DNA of 64,000 bases. It comes from Mycobacteriales bacterium (GTDB lineage: Bacteria; Actinomycetota; Actinomycetes; Mycobacteriales; SCTD01). Of the stretch, positions 52,101 through 60,230 are shown in pieces. Where the stretch lies: assembly GCA_030697205.1 (NCBI GenBank), contig JAUYQP010000040.1:1-64000 (forward strand), written 5' to 3'. The position numbers were made by a program, and so were the translations under genes. The notes under the pieces were generated by a model. It worked only from the letters and a program-made list of their open reading frames with translations, ran no database searches and was not told the origin of the DNA. Position 1 is the first letter of the stretch. Each line of letters opens with the position of its first letter.

Positions 52101-52303
52101 CTCGACACGAAGGAGTTCTCGATGGCGAGGCCGCCGATGGTCGCGGTGCTCGGCGGCTCCGCCGGTACCGACGCGCCGGGCGCCGTCGGGGTGGAGGCCG
52201 TCGCCGTCGTGGCGAGCAGGCCGACGGCCGGCAAGGCGACTCCGACCAGGGCGAGAAGGGCGGTCCCCCGGGTAGCGGCACGAAGGAGGGAGGGACGGGG
52301 CAT
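49160..52303 (-). CDS. Cell-wall-anchored M6 (immune inhibitor A-like) metalloprotease
   Basis: A 1047-residue protein starting at ATG 52303. A signal peptide (RAATRGTALLALVGVALPAV) is followed by a CARDB-like beta domain (about 55-150). The catalytic M6 domain has SVISHEYGHSLGLPDYYS (HExxHxxGxxD) near residue 480, then NLMASDASQNMD. A long immune-inhibitor-A-type C-terminal domain follows, with the VFGNT-type region. The C-terminus is a sortase signal, LPATGG, with a hydrophobic stretch and RRR. It is therefore expected to be covalently attached to peptidoglycan. No sortase is in the window. Confidence 0.92.
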   Translation of the reverse strand: MPRPSLLRAATRGTALLALVGVALPAVGLLATTATASTPTAPGASVPAEPPSTATIGGLAIENSFVSSVGWVKPGDSYPSRILVRNPGTAAVSGLSVRIPETRGMSWTGSRSQVGTTAVSGGVVTWSVPSVGAGASVALVLEAAADTLAEEPTVVWRNISSTATVSVGSTSKALASHGPKVIPPSGGYETARYGDRPFPVVPVDYVDFTHTASAGDLDKVINDPANPASTFNLFQEMSYGQLYPKGTIGSVAIGDAPYEAGESSLAFTTIDPETVNTCTGVTTVDPTNGAPTPLYTERIVDGWYQLPGTRSYYGQDANGSALVGALAGVGALQNIDSGCGPAAKAAYDAAVIADPDIDYNDFDTDKDGVVDFFEVVFQGCGGNGVSQLSVAGGCTEAPNDNVWPHSSSLEFSYTDAVTGLTGYVSKDRLKDLEGNLLWYTDDSFTKTTTTDTGDALAAFVRVGPYNLNPETSIEFASVISHEYGHSLGLPDYYSTGSRETYGDFNLMASDASQNMDVIGKKELGWIVPRVLRTGTTTLSDWRDSKLDTGRIDWVTPDGRPYTLSAQGGDYGIHNGEAYVASLPGRQLIDPAIIEQGASGKRVWYSRQGNDFGCAPIGGHNLDVVVPGLGDLPDGATVTATFSSFWDIEWDYDYGFVLAGTPDEKGKLTYAGLASQNGYSTPSTQNPNANSCLTKYGNGLTGTSGSYEAGTQALDRVLGNTPKGGFLEDSYDLSSLAGVEGGVLRFSYATDPGLARPGWLIDDLKVVATVDGAEQVLFDSDFEDGDGGSDDPRVYNGGCKEDLSVSGGVCTEGWSYLEAGTPSSQEHAYLLEMRDRSGFDFDGRGESERGAPSFQSGLLLTYTDEAHGYGNVGTDNPPAQSPLDSTPEPESDTPNLDDATFTAADARRSFTDSKATPHVDNYSEPTRDAAKDPDADGVQPWVFDYDCLAFDVTSMDGDSGGATEEFDLVGDVKVTTAGGCADFNYGFADTRAVAPPIGGPGLPNAPNPETDTPPTAAPALPATGGLGAPVLAALLLAGAVVVRRRLAV

Positions 52304-52442
52304 GGGGGCTCCACAGGTCGGGGCGGTCCTCTGATTCTTGGACACCACCTTCGCCCATGGCGGCACGGGCACCTACAGCGGTCAGGGGCGACCTGTCTCA
52401 CGCCGCATCACGGACATCTCACCGCGAAGCAGGTGAAGACGG

Positions 52443-53105
52443 TCAGGCCTGCAAGCCCAGCGACGCCATCCGCTCGGTGTGGTTGTCGGTCAGGCGGGAC
52501 AGCAGCCGGGCCAGGCCGGCCAGGTCACCGCTGCCGCCGACGAGCATCTCGACCAGGGCGTCGCGCTCGATCGCCACCCGCTGGGCCTGGATCAGCGCCT
52601 CGCCGACGAGCCGTCGAGCCCACAGCGCCAGCCGACCGGCGACCGCCGGGTCGGCAGCCGTCGCCTCGGCGACCTTCGCCACCGCGAAGCGCGCCTGCCC
52701 GGTGTCGGCGAGGACCTCGAGCACCAGCCCGCGGGTGGGTGCGTCGGAGACGAAGACCGCGACCTCGCGGTAGAAGTCGGTCGCGAGGCCGTCCCCGACG
52801 TAGGCCTTGATGATCCCCTCGAGCCAGTCGCTCGGCAGTGTCGAGTCGTGGAAGCCGTCAACCGCGCGTTGGAAGGGCGCCATCGCCACCATGGGGTCCT
52901 CGCCCTCGGCGATGAGGTGGTCGTGCAGCCGTCGGTAGTGGTCGAACTCCGCGGCCGCCATCTGCGCGAGCGCGGCCTTGTCGGCGATCGTCGGGGCGAG
53001 CTGCGCGTCGCTCGCGAGCCGCTCGAAAGCGGTCAGCTCGCCATAGGCGAGCACGCCGAGCAGGTCCACCGTCGCCGTGTCCAGCCGTCCCGCCACCTGC
53101 GCCAC
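52443..53105 (-). CDS. Ferritin-like fold protein
   Basis: A 220-residue helical protein (LLGVLAYGELTAFERLASDA, MAAAEFDHYRRLHDHL, ADTGQARFAVAKV). The E-x(n)-ExxH-like residues (E in YGELTAFE, and AAAEFDHY with H) fit a diiron ferritin-like or MiaE-like site. It corresponds in position to Rv3210c, next to the DEAD helicase. Start GTG 53105. Divergent from the helicase gene. Confidence 0.8.
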   Translation of the reverse strand: MAQVAGRLDTATVDLLGVLAYGELTAFERLASDAQLAPTIADKAALAQMAAAEFDHYRRLHDHLIAEGEDPMVAMAPFQRAVDGFHDSTLPSDWLEGIIKAYVGDGLATDFYREVAVFVSDAPTRGLVLEVLADTGQARFAVAKVAEATAADPAVAGRLALWARRLVGEALIQAQRVAIERDALVEMLVGGSGDLAGLARLLSRLTDNHTERMASLGLQA

Positions 53106-53297
53106 TCCCTCGATCAGGCCTGCGCACGGACCCTAGTGGGTAGGCTGAGGCTCGACGGACCGGCGTACGCCGCTCCGCACCGTGTGCGCGGACCTCCACT
53201 CCCGCCGGCGCGCCGGTCTCCACCGGGTCCTTCCCGGCGCCGACCGCAGCGAGCCCGCACCTGCCGAGGGTCGGCGCGACTCCCGAGAGGCACGACC

Positions 53298-55073
53298 CTG
53301 ACCACCACCAGCGACACTGACGCGACCCTGCCCGCCCCCGAGCCCGCTGCCACTCCCGACAGCATTCCCGCAGCACCGGAGGTCAACGGCTTCGCGGCCC
53401 TCGGCGCCCGGGCCGAGACGGTCGCGGCGCTCGACGCGATGGGCATCACCTCCCCCTTCCCGATCCAGCACATGACGCTGCAGATCGCGATGGGCGGCCA
53501 CGACCTCATCGGCCAGGCCCGCACGGGCACCGGCAAGACCCTCGGCTTCGGCGTGCCGCTGCTCGAGCGGGTCCACAACGCCGCCGAGGGCGGTGACGGC
53601 CTGCCGCAGGCGCTGGTCGTCGTCCCCACCCGCGAGCTGTGCGTGCAGGTCGCCGGCGACCTCGAGAACGCCGGCAAGACCCGCAAGGTCCGCGTCCAGA
53701 GCATCTACGGCGGTCGCGCGTTCGAGCCGCAGGTCGAGTCGCTGCGCAAGGGCGTCGACGTCGTCGTCGGCACCCCCGGCCGACTGCTCGACCTGGCCCG
53801 TCAGGGCCACCTCGACCTCGGGTCGGTGAAGGTCCTCGTCCTCGACGAGGCCGACGAGATGCTCGACCTCGGCTTCCTGCCCGACGTCGAGCGGATCCTC
53901 GAGCAGATCCCGCCGGAGCGGCAGACCATGCTCTTCAGCGCGACGATGCCCGGCCCGGTCGTGACCCTGGCCCGCAAGTTCATGCGCCAGCCGACCCACA
54001 TCCGGGCGGAGGAGGCCAACGAGAAGCGCACCGTTCCCGACACCAAGATCTTCGTCTACCGCGCCCACGCGATGGACAAGGTCGAGGTGCTCGCCCGGCT
54101 GCTGCAGGCCGAGGGCCGCGGCCTCACCATGGTCTTCTGCCGCACCAAGCGCACCTGCGACAAGGTCGCCCTCGAGCTCGAGGACCGCGGCTTCGCGGCC
54201 GCCGCCGTGCACGGCGACCTCGGCCAGGGCGCCCGCGAGCAGGCCCTGCGTGCCTTCCGCAGCGGCAAGATCGACGTGCTCGTCGCGACCGACGTCGCCG
54301 CCCGCGGCATCGACGTGCAGGACGTCACCCACGTCGTCAACTACCAGTGCCCCGACGACGAGAGCACCTTCCTGCACCGCATCGGCCGCACCGGCCGCGC
54401 GGGCGCCAAGGGTGTCGCCGTGACGTTCGTCGACTGGGACGACATGCCCAAGTGGAAGCTCATCAACGACGCGCTCGAGCTGCCCTACCCCGAGCCGGTC
54501 GAGACCTACAGCTCCAGCAAGCACCTGTTCGAGGACCTCTCGATCCCCTCGGGGACGACCGGCCGGCTCCCGCGGTCCTCGCGCACCCGCGCGGGCCTCG
54601 ACGCCGAGGCCGTCGAGGACCTCGGCGAGACCGGTCGGCGCAACAAGCCGCGCACCGGCGGCCCGGCCGGCCGTGACGGTGGCCGTGACAGCGGGCGCGA
54701 CAGCGGCCGGAGTCGGGGCGGCCGTTCGGGTGCCCGCGACGAGCCGCGCGGTGGCGACGCAGGCGGCGACGCCGGTGGTGACGACGCGCCGCAGCTGCCC
54801 AAGCGCAGCGGTGGCGCCCGCCGCCGCACCCGTGGTGGGGGCGGTGAGGGCACCGCCGCCGAGGCAGGCACCTCCACGACGACGTCCAGCGGCGCCTCCA
54901 GCAGCACGGCCGCCGGCACGACCACCCGGGCAGGCAGCGGCAACCCCAGCGGCGAGGCAGGCGAAGGCGACGACGCGCGCCGTCGGCGCCGGCGCGGTGG
55001 CCGGGGCCGGGGTGGCAGCAGCGGCGCGGCCGGCGGCGAGTCCGGTGGCACCGACGCGCCGACCGCGGACTGA
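53298..55073 (+). CDS. DEAD-box RNA helicase with disordered C-terminal tail
   Basis: A protein of about 591 residues. Motifs: Q motif in SPFPIQHMTLQIAM, Walker A ARTGTGKT, PTRELCVQVA, VLDEADEMLDLGF, SAT (LFSATMPG), RTKRTCDKV region, VATDVAARGIDVQD and HRIGRTGRAGAKG. Residues about 440-591 are Gly/Arg/Ser-rich and disordered (RDGGRDSGRDSGRSRGGRSG), suited to RNA binding. No ATG or GTG precedes the conserved core; CTG 53298, with GAGAGG 7 bases upstream, is the best start. An in-frame GTG near 53181 is an alternative without a good ribosome site. Equivalent in position to rhlE (Rv3211). Confidence 0.9.
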   Translation: MTTTSDTDATLPAPEPAATPDSIPAAPEVNGFAALGARAETVAALDAMGITSPFPIQHMTLQIAMGGHDLIGQARTGTGKTLGFGVPLLERVHNAAEGGDGLPQALVVVPTRELCVQVAGDLENAGKTRKVRVQSIYGGRAFEPQVESLRKGVDVVVGTPGRLLDLARQGHLDLGSVKVLVLDEADEMLDLGFLPDVERILEQIPPERQTMLFSATMPGPVVTLARKFMRQPTHIRAEEANEKRTVPDTKIFVYRAHAMDKVEVLARLLQAEGRGLTMVFCRTKRTCDKVALELEDRGFAAAAVHGDLGQGAREQALRAFRSGKIDVLVATDVAARGIDVQDVTHVVNYQCPDDESTFLHRIGRTGRAGAKGVAVTFVDWDDMPKWKLINDALELPYPEPVETYSSSKHLFEDLSIPSGTTGRLPRSSRTRAGLDAEAVEDLGETGRRNKPRTGGPAGRDGGRDSGRDSGRSRGGRSGARDEPRGGDAGGDAGGDDAPQLPKRSGGARRRTRGGGGEGTAAEAGTSTTTSSGASSSTAAGTTTRAGSGNPSGEAGEGDDARRRRRRGGRGRGGSSGAAGGESGGTDAPTAD

Positions 55074-55127
55074 TCTTCCCTCTTCGGACGCTTCAGTCCT
55101 GCGTGTCCGGGTGCCGATGCCCGGATC

Positions 55128-55568
55128 ATGGTGCTGAGGGTCGTGGGTGGAGTCCGAACAGGCGAGGACGTGGAGGACCTGCGGGCCTTCCTCAAGGCGC
55201 TCGACGGCGCCCCTGACGTGCACGAGACGGTGGTGCTCGGCTGCGGCGGGCACGGCGACGACCGGCCCACCTGGGTCTACGTCGAGGCCGACGCCGTCGC
55301 GGGCGTCGCGCGCCGCCGCTGCCTGCAGTGCGGCACAGCCGTCGGCCTGCTCGACTCGCAGGAGCGCTGGACGCACCCGCCCATGTGGGCGTGCGGTGGC
55401 TGTGGCCAGTCGATCGCGGAGGTCGCGGCCGGGCTGTCCCTGCCCGACGGCGAGCACGTCGAGTGGGTCGTGCTGGCCTGCCGGTGCGTCGAGTGCGGCC
55501 GCGTCGACGGGCTGACCGACGTCGTGCTCGACGGGACCCCCCTGGCCGAGGTCGTCGCCGGGCTCTGA
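55128..55568 (+). CDS. Hypothetical zinc-ribbon protein
   Basis: A 146-residue protein with three cysteine pairs, CLQCG (residue 65 region), CGGCG (near 88) and CRCVECG (near 120). It has an alpha/beta N-terminal part (VEDLRAFLKALDGAPDVHET). The cysteines suggest one or two zinc ribbons. I do not recognise the family. It is followed after 15 bp by the phosphodiesterase gene, possibly as one operon. Confidence 0.65.
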   Translation: MVLRVVGGVRTGEDVEDLRAFLKALDGAPDVHETVVLGCGGHGDDRPTWVYVEADAVAGVARRRCLQCGTAVGLLDSQERWTHPPMWACGGCGQSIAEVAAGLSLPDGEHVEWVVLACRCVECGRVDGLTDVVLDGTPLAEVVAGL

Positions 55569-55583
55569 CGCAGACTGGCGCGC

Positions 55584-56099
55584 GTGCGCCTGCTGCTGAT
55601 CGCCGACACCCACGTCCCGAAGCGGGCGCGCGACCTGCCGGCCGAGCTCTGGGACGAGGTCGACCGCGCGGACCTCGTCGTGCACGCCGGTGACTGGGTC
55701 GATGTCGCGCTGCTCGACGCGCTCGAGGCCCGCGCAGCGCGGCTGCTCGGCGTGTGGGGCAACAACGACGGCCCCGAGCTGCGCGCCCGGCTGCCCGAGG
55801 TAGCCCGCGCCGAGGTCGAGGGGGTCCGCCTCTCGGTGGTCCACGAGACCGGTGGCGCGTCCGGTCGGGAGCGCCGCGCCGACCTGGCCCACCTCGACAC
55901 CGATGTCCTGGTCTTCGGCCACTCGCACCTGCCCTGGGACACGACGACCCTCGCGGGGATGCGGCTGCTCAACCCGGGCTCGCCGACCGACCGCCGTCGG
56001 ATGCCGACCTGCACCTACCTCACCGCCACGGCCGCCGACGGCGCACTGCACGACGTCGTCCTGCACGACCTGCCTGCACGCATCGCGAGCCGGGCATGA
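55584..56099 (+). CDS. YfcE/MJ0936-type metallophosphodiesterase
   Basis: A 171-residue protein with all calcineurin-like motifs: LIADTHVP (DxH), VHAGDWVD (GD), WGNNDGPE (GNxD), VVHETGG (H) and FGHSHLPW (GHxH). Such enzymes hydrolyse phosphodiesters such as cyclic nucleotides, with Mn. It starts 15 bp after the zinc-rich gene, and its stop overlaps the next start as ATGA. Confidence 0.9.
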   Translation: MRLLLIADTHVPKRARDLPAELWDEVDRADLVVHAGDWVDVALLDALEARAARLLGVWGNNDGPELRARLPEVARAEVEGVRLSVVHETGGASGRERRADLAHLDTDVLVFGHSHLPWDTTTLAGMRLLNPGSPTDRRRMPTCTYLTATAADGALHDVVLHDLPARIASRA

Positions 56100-56935
56100 G
56101 CGTCGTCGGAGGCGAGCTGCCCGCCGGCAGCGAGCTCACGTCGTACGACGTCGTCGGCGGGCGCCTTGCCGCCGTCTCGCTCCGCCCAGCGGGCGCGCGT
56201 GGCACGGCCCTGCTGGTTCCCGGCTTCACCGGCAGCAAGGAGGACTTCTCCCCGGTCCTCGAGGGGATCGCCGGGGGTGGCTGGCACGCGGTCGCGCTCG
56301 ACCAGCGCGGCCAGCACGAGTCACCCGGCCCCGACGACCTCGCGGCCTACTCCGTCGAGTCGCTCGCCGCCGACCTGCGGCAGGTGATCGCACGGCTCGA
56401 CGGCCCCGTGCACCTCGTCGGCCACAGCTTCGGCGGCCTGGTCTGCCGCGCCGCCGCCATCGCCGAGCCCACCGCCGTTGCCTCGTTGGTGCTGATGTCG
56501 TCGGGCCCCGCCGCGCTGTCCGGCCCGCGGGTCGAGGCGATGGACCACGTCCGCCCGCTCGTCGAGGCCGGCGATCTCGTCGCGGTCGCCGACCTCATGG
56601 ACGCGGCCGCGGCCCTCGACCCCCTGCGACAGGAGCTCCCCGGCGAGATCCGCGACTTCCTGCGCCGCCGCTTCCTCACCTCCTCGGCGGCCGGCCTGCT
56701 CGGCATGGGCGACGCACTGACCTCCGAGCCCGACCGGGTGGACGAGCTCGCCGCCACCGGCCTGCCGGTGCTGGTGCTCTATGGCGAGCACGACGACGCG
56801 TGGCCACCCGCCGTGCAGGCCGCGATGGCCGAGCGCCTTGGCGCGGCGCACGTCGTCGTACCCGGGTCGAGGCACTCCCCCGCGGCCGAGCGGCCCGACG
56901 AGACCGTGGCCGCGCTGCTGGCCTTCTGGGACTAG
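56096..56935 (+). CDS. Alpha/beta hydrolase
   Basis: A 279-residue protein with oxyanion GFTGSKEDF, nucleophile elbow VGHSFGGLV (Ser), and a C-terminal His in VPGSRHSPAAE. The start overlaps the phosphodiesterase stop (ATGA), so the two are translationally coupled. Likely an esterase or lipase; substrate unknown. Confidence 0.88.
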   Translation: MSVVGGELPAGSELTSYDVVGGRLAAVSLRPAGARGTALLVPGFTGSKEDFSPVLEGIAGGGWHAVALDQRGQHESPGPDDLAAYSVESLAADLRQVIARLDGPVHLVGHSFGGLVCRAAAIAEPTAVASLVLMSSGPAALSGPRVEAMDHVRPLVEAGDLVAVADLMDAAAALDPLRQELPGEIRDFLRRRFLTSSAAGLLGMGDALTSEPDRVDELAATGLPVLVLYGEHDDAWPPAVQAAMAERLGAAHVVVPGSRHSPAAERPDETVAALLAFWD

Positions 56936-57252
56936 CTCCCCGAGCTCTGCACGACCTCGAACGCCATGATCGTCGAGCCGGTCGCCGCGGGTCCCGCACC
57001 GGCCGGGCGCTGCGTCGAAGCCGCGTGCCCCTCACCGAAGCGCTGACCGTCGCGCCACGCGACGAAGTCGGCCTCGGAGCGCCAGCGCGTGTAGACGAGG
57101 TAGTCGCTGGTGCCCTCGACCGGGCGCAGCAGCTCGAAGCGCTCGAAGCCCTCCGCGCCCTCGACGGCACCCTGCCGCGCGGCGAAGCGCTCCTCGAGCG
57201 TGGACCCCGCGCCCTCGGGCACGGACAAGACGTTGATCGCGACGTACGGCAT
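56932..57252 (-). CDS. ABM-domain monooxygenase-like protein
   Basis: A 106-residue protein of the antibiotic-biosynthesis-monooxygenase (ABM) fold: YVAINVLSVPEGAGSTLEER, GFERFELLRPVEGTSDYLVY, WRSEADFVAWRDGQ. Such folds include heme-degrading IsdG-type enzymes, but the diagnostic residues cannot be judged here. ATG start at 57252. It overlaps the convergent hydrolase gene by 4 bp and is divergent from DUF2236. Confidence 0.85.
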   Translation of the reverse strand: MPYVAINVLSVPEGAGSTLEERFAARQGAVEGAEGFERFELLRPVEGTSDYLVYTRWRSEADFVAWRDGQRFGEGHAASTQRPAGAGPAATGSTIMAFEVVQSSGS

Positions 57253-57288
57253 GCGGCCAGTCTGCCGGTCGGCGACACTGGAGGCGAG

Positions 57289-58128
57289 ATGAACGTCGAG
57301 CACAGCGACTCCCCCGACCCCGGCCTCTACGGGCCCGACAGCGTGACGTGGCGCGTCCACGCCGACCCGTCGATGGCGCTGGCGGGGCTGCGGGCCCTGC
57401 TGCTGCAGGCGGTGCACCCGCTCGCGATGGCCGGCGTCGCGCAGCACAGCGACTTCCGGCAGGACCCGTGGGGCCGGCTGTTCAGGACTGCGGAGTACGT
57501 CGGGATCACCACCTACGGCACGACCGAGCAGGCGCGCCGCGCCGGTGGGCGGGTGCGCGGCATCCACCGCAAGCTCGGCGGGATCGAGCCGGAGAGCGGC
57601 ACGGCGTACCGCGTCGACGACCCCGAGCTGCTGCGCTGGGTCCACTGCTGCGAGAGCGAGTCCTTCCTCAGCACCGCGGTCCGCTGCGGGCTGCGGCTGT
57701 CGCGCTCGGAGCAGGACGCCTACTACCTGGAGCAGTCGCGCGGGGCGGAGCTCGTCGGGCTGCGGGCCGAGGACGTGCCACGCAGCGTCGGCGAGACGGC
57801 GGACTACTTCACCGGGATGCAGCCGCAGCTGCGGGTGACGAGCGAGGCTCGAAGAGCCGCGACCTTCGTGCTGTGGCCGCCGATGCCGACGAAGGTGCAG
57901 GTCGGCACACCCGCCCGACCGGCCTGGATCGCCCTCACAGCGACCGCCGGGGCGATGCTGCCGCGGTGGGCGCGCCGGCTCTACCGGCTGCCCGGCCTGC
58001 CGACCACCGACGCTGCGGCAACCGCCGCCGGGCTTGCCTTCCGCAGCGGCCTTCTCGTCGTACCCGAGTCCCTGCGCCACGGGCCGCACCTCAAGCACGG
58101 TCAGCGCCGGATGGGGCTGCTCGGATAA
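57289..58128 (+). CDS. DUF2236 (MpaB/rubber-oxygenase-like) protein
   Basis: A 279-residue protein with the family pattern: LYGPDSVTWRVHADPSMALA, QAVHPLAMAGVAQHSDF, DPWGRLFRTAEY and a Trp/His-rich middle (LRWVHCCESESFL). Conserved His residues (AVHP, QHSD) are heme ligands or catalytic in the latex-clearing oxygenase relatives. The function here is unknown. Start ATG 57289 behind GGAGGCG. Confidence 0.85.
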   Translation: MNVEHSDSPDPGLYGPDSVTWRVHADPSMALAGLRALLLQAVHPLAMAGVAQHSDFRQDPWGRLFRTAEYVGITTYGTTEQARRAGGRVRGIHRKLGGIEPESGTAYRVDDPELLRWVHCCESESFLSTAVRCGLRLSRSEQDAYYLEQSRGAELVGLRAEDVPRSVGETADYFTGMQPQLRVTSEARRAATFVLWPPMPTKVQVGTPARPAWIALTATAGAMLPRWARRLYRLPGLPTTDAAATAAGLAFRSGLLVVPESLRHGPHLKHGQRRMGLLG

Positions 58129-58159
58129 CCGCTGGCGCGGCTCCGTAGCGTCGGAAGGC

Positions 58160-59050
58160 GTGACGATCCGCGAACGACCCGCGACCCGCGCCGACCTCGC
58201 CGGCGTGCTCGACCTGTGGCTGCGCTTCGACGTGGCCGTCCGGGGCTTCCCCGACAGCGACGAGACCGACGTGCTCGGCGACTGGGACGTGCCGGGCTTC
58301 GACCTCGACCGCCAGACGCTGCTGTTGGAGGACGACGGTCGGGTCGTCGGCTACGCCGTCGTCAGCGGCGACGAGACGGACTCCACGGTCGACCCCGGGC
58401 TCTTCGGCCAGGGCCTCGAGCAGCGGCTGCTCGGCTGGATCGAGTCGGTGGCCGAGCCCGGTGCCCGCGTCCACCACTACTCCCCGGTGCAGCTCACCGC
58501 GCTGCAGGACGCCTTCGCCGAGCGCGGGTGGGAGCCGGCCCGGCGCTTCTGGCGGATGCGCATCGACCACGAGACCCCGGACGCGTCGCTAGAGGCACCG
58601 GCGTGGCCGGAGGGGGTGACGGTGCGCGACTTCGACCGCGACACCGACGCTGAGCTCGCCCATCGGGTCGTGCAGACCGCCTTCGCCGACATCGGCTCGC
58701 ACACCGAGCGCTCCTTCGACGAGTGGTCGGTCGCGATGCTCGCCGACGAGCGCTTCGACCCGTCCCTCTACCTCGTCGCCGAGTCGGACGGGCAGGTCGC
58801 GGGGGTGTGCCTGGCCCAGGACATGAGCGACTACGGCTTCGTGCGCCAGCTCGCCGTGCCGCGGGCCCACCGCGGCCGCGGCATCGGGCGCGCGCTGCTG
58901 CTCGAGTCCTTCCGCCGGCACCGCGACCGCGGGCTGCCGCAGACCCAGCTCGGTGTCGACAGCGACAACGCCTCAGGCGCGACCCGGCTCTACGAGAGCG
59001 TCGGGATGCGGGTGTCCGAGGACTTCACCCGCTGGGAGAAGCAACTGTAG
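58160..59050 (+). CDS. Tandem GNAT acetyltransferase (MshD-like)
   Basis: A 296-residue protein of two GNAT domains. The second has the acetyl-CoA loop VPRAHRGRGIGRALL with LGVDSDNASGATRLYESVGM, while the first (about 5-140) lacks a clear loop. The two-domain layout resembles mycothiol synthase MshD, but other tandem GNAT proteins are common in actinobacteria, so this is not an assignment. Starts at GTG 58160 behind GGAAGG. Confidence 0.85.
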   Translation: MTIRERPATRADLAGVLDLWLRFDVAVRGFPDSDETDVLGDWDVPGFDLDRQTLLLEDDGRVVGYAVVSGDETDSTVDPGLFGQGLEQRLLGWIESVAEPGARVHHYSPVQLTALQDAFAERGWEPARRFWRMRIDHETPDASLEAPAWPEGVTVRDFDRDTDAELAHRVVQTAFADIGSHTERSFDEWSVAMLADERFDPSLYLVAESDGQVAGVCLAQDMSDYGFVRQLAVPRAHRGRGIGRALLLESFRRHRDRGLPQTQLGVDSDNASGATRLYESVGMRVSEDFTRWEKQL

Positions 59051-59055
59051 GACGG

Positions 59056-59238
59056 TCAGGCGGTGCGCAGGCTGCGGGCCTCAAGGGCCGCGCGCGACGG
59101 CAGCTCGGCGAGCGCCCGGATCGCCTCCACCTCGGCGACCTCGGCCTGCAGGCCGGCCACCATCTCGTCGGGCTCGGCGAGGTCGCAGAGCAGCGACGGC
59201 GGGATGCCGTCGGCGAGCAGCTGCATGACGAGGTGCAT
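59056..59238 (-). CDS. Small hypothetical protein
   Basis: A 60-residue protein with a hydrophobic N-terminus (MHLVMQLLADGIPPSLLCDL) and an acidic helical C-terminus. Its stop lies just beyond the convergent GNAT stop. The start-codon context is weak. Short proteins of the type MHxVxxLLxDGIPxxLLxDL occur in actinobacteria, I recall, without known function. Confidence 0.5.
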   Translation of the reverse strand: MHLVMQLLADGIPPSLLCDLAEPDEMVAGLQAEVAEVEAIRALAELPSRAALEARSLRTA

Positions 59239-59312
59239 GGCGACCACGGTAGGGGCGAAGACCCCGGACCGGGCGCAACCCGGCGCCCGCGTGTCGGAGT
59301 CGTCACCGAGCG

Positions 59313-60176
59313 TCACACCTCCTCGGCGAGGCCCTCCCACGACCGCTTGCGCGGCGCGGCCGCGAGGCCCTCCGGGCAGTGCTGGGCGACGTCGCACCAC
59401 GAGCACATCGGCCCCGGGGTCGCGGGGAACGCCCGCTCGCCGTCGTCGCCCGCCGCCAACGCAGCGGTCGCGGCACCTGCCTCCGCGGCGATGTCCTCGG
59501 CGCGCGAGAGGTGCCGCGACAGCGACTCCTCGGTGTGGGTCCACGACACGGTCGTGCCCGACGGCAGGTGGTGCAGCTCCACCGTGGAGCAGGCCCGCCG
59601 CAACGTCCGCCGAGCCCCGTGGACGTAGAGCGCCAGCGCCAACGACCCACGGGCATCAGCGGTGTCGGGGACCCACCGACCCGCCTTGTAGTCGACGACG
59701 ACGACCTCCTCGCCCGCGGCCGTCGTCCGGCGGTCGATGCGGTCGACCCGTCCGCTCACGGCCAGCGTCGCGGTCCGGGTCGCGACGGTGCGCTCCACGC
59801 CGACCGGCTCGTCGTCGGGGTCGAGCGTCGCGGCGTAGGCCTGGACCATGTCGCCGGCCCGCGCCCGCCAGCGCTCGGACTGCACGTCGTCGCGGAAGCC
59901 CGCGACGTGCGGCGAGCCCGGCCAGGCCTGGTCGACCAGCGCCCGGGCGGTCTCAGGAGTACGCCGGGGAAGCGACCACCAGCGGGCGAGCGCCAGGTGC
60001 ACGGCTGCGCCGACCGCGCTGTGGGCCCACGGCCCGCCCTTGGGTGGCGACGGCCGGTCGAGGTAGGTCATGCGGTAGCGACGCGGGCAGTCGAGCCAGG
60101 TCCCGAGCCGCGACGGCGTGCAGCTGAACAGCCGCGCGGGCATGCCGTCGAGGCCGAGCTGTCCGTCCACCGTCAC
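59313..60176 (-). CDS. RecB-family Fe-S exonuclease
   Basis: A 287-residue PD-(D/E)XK nuclease. Motifs: CTPSRLGTWLDCPRRYRMTY (first cluster Cys), GRVDRIDRR, VVVVDYKAGRWV (D-x-K core), and CSWCDVAQHC (last three Cys of the Fe-S staple). It is like Cas4 or AdnA nuclease domains but stands alone, with no cas gene near. It may act in DNA repair. Start GTG 60176. Confidence 0.9.
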   Translation of the reverse strand: MTVDGQLGLDGMPARLFSCTPSRLGTWLDCPRRYRMTYLDRPSPPKGGPWAHSAVGAAVHLALARWWSLPRRTPETARALVDQAWPGSPHVAGFRDDVQSERWRARAGDMVQAYAATLDPDDEPVGVERTVATRTATLAVSGRVDRIDRRTTAAGEEVVVVDYKAGRWVPDTADARGSLALALYVHGARRTLRRACSTVELHHLPSGTTVSWTHTEESLSRHLSRAEDIAAEAGAATAALAAGDDGERAFPATPGPMCSWCDVAQHCPEGLAAAPRKRSWEGLAEEV

Positions 60177-60230
60177 CGCTCCAGTGTCGCGGCCCGCACC
60201 GACAGCGGCGGGCCAGGCTGTGGACGACGG

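Noticed and set aside
59313-60176. Cas4 of a CRISPR system
   Set aside because: Only the nuclease fold matches; there are no other cas genes or repeat-spacer arrays in the window.
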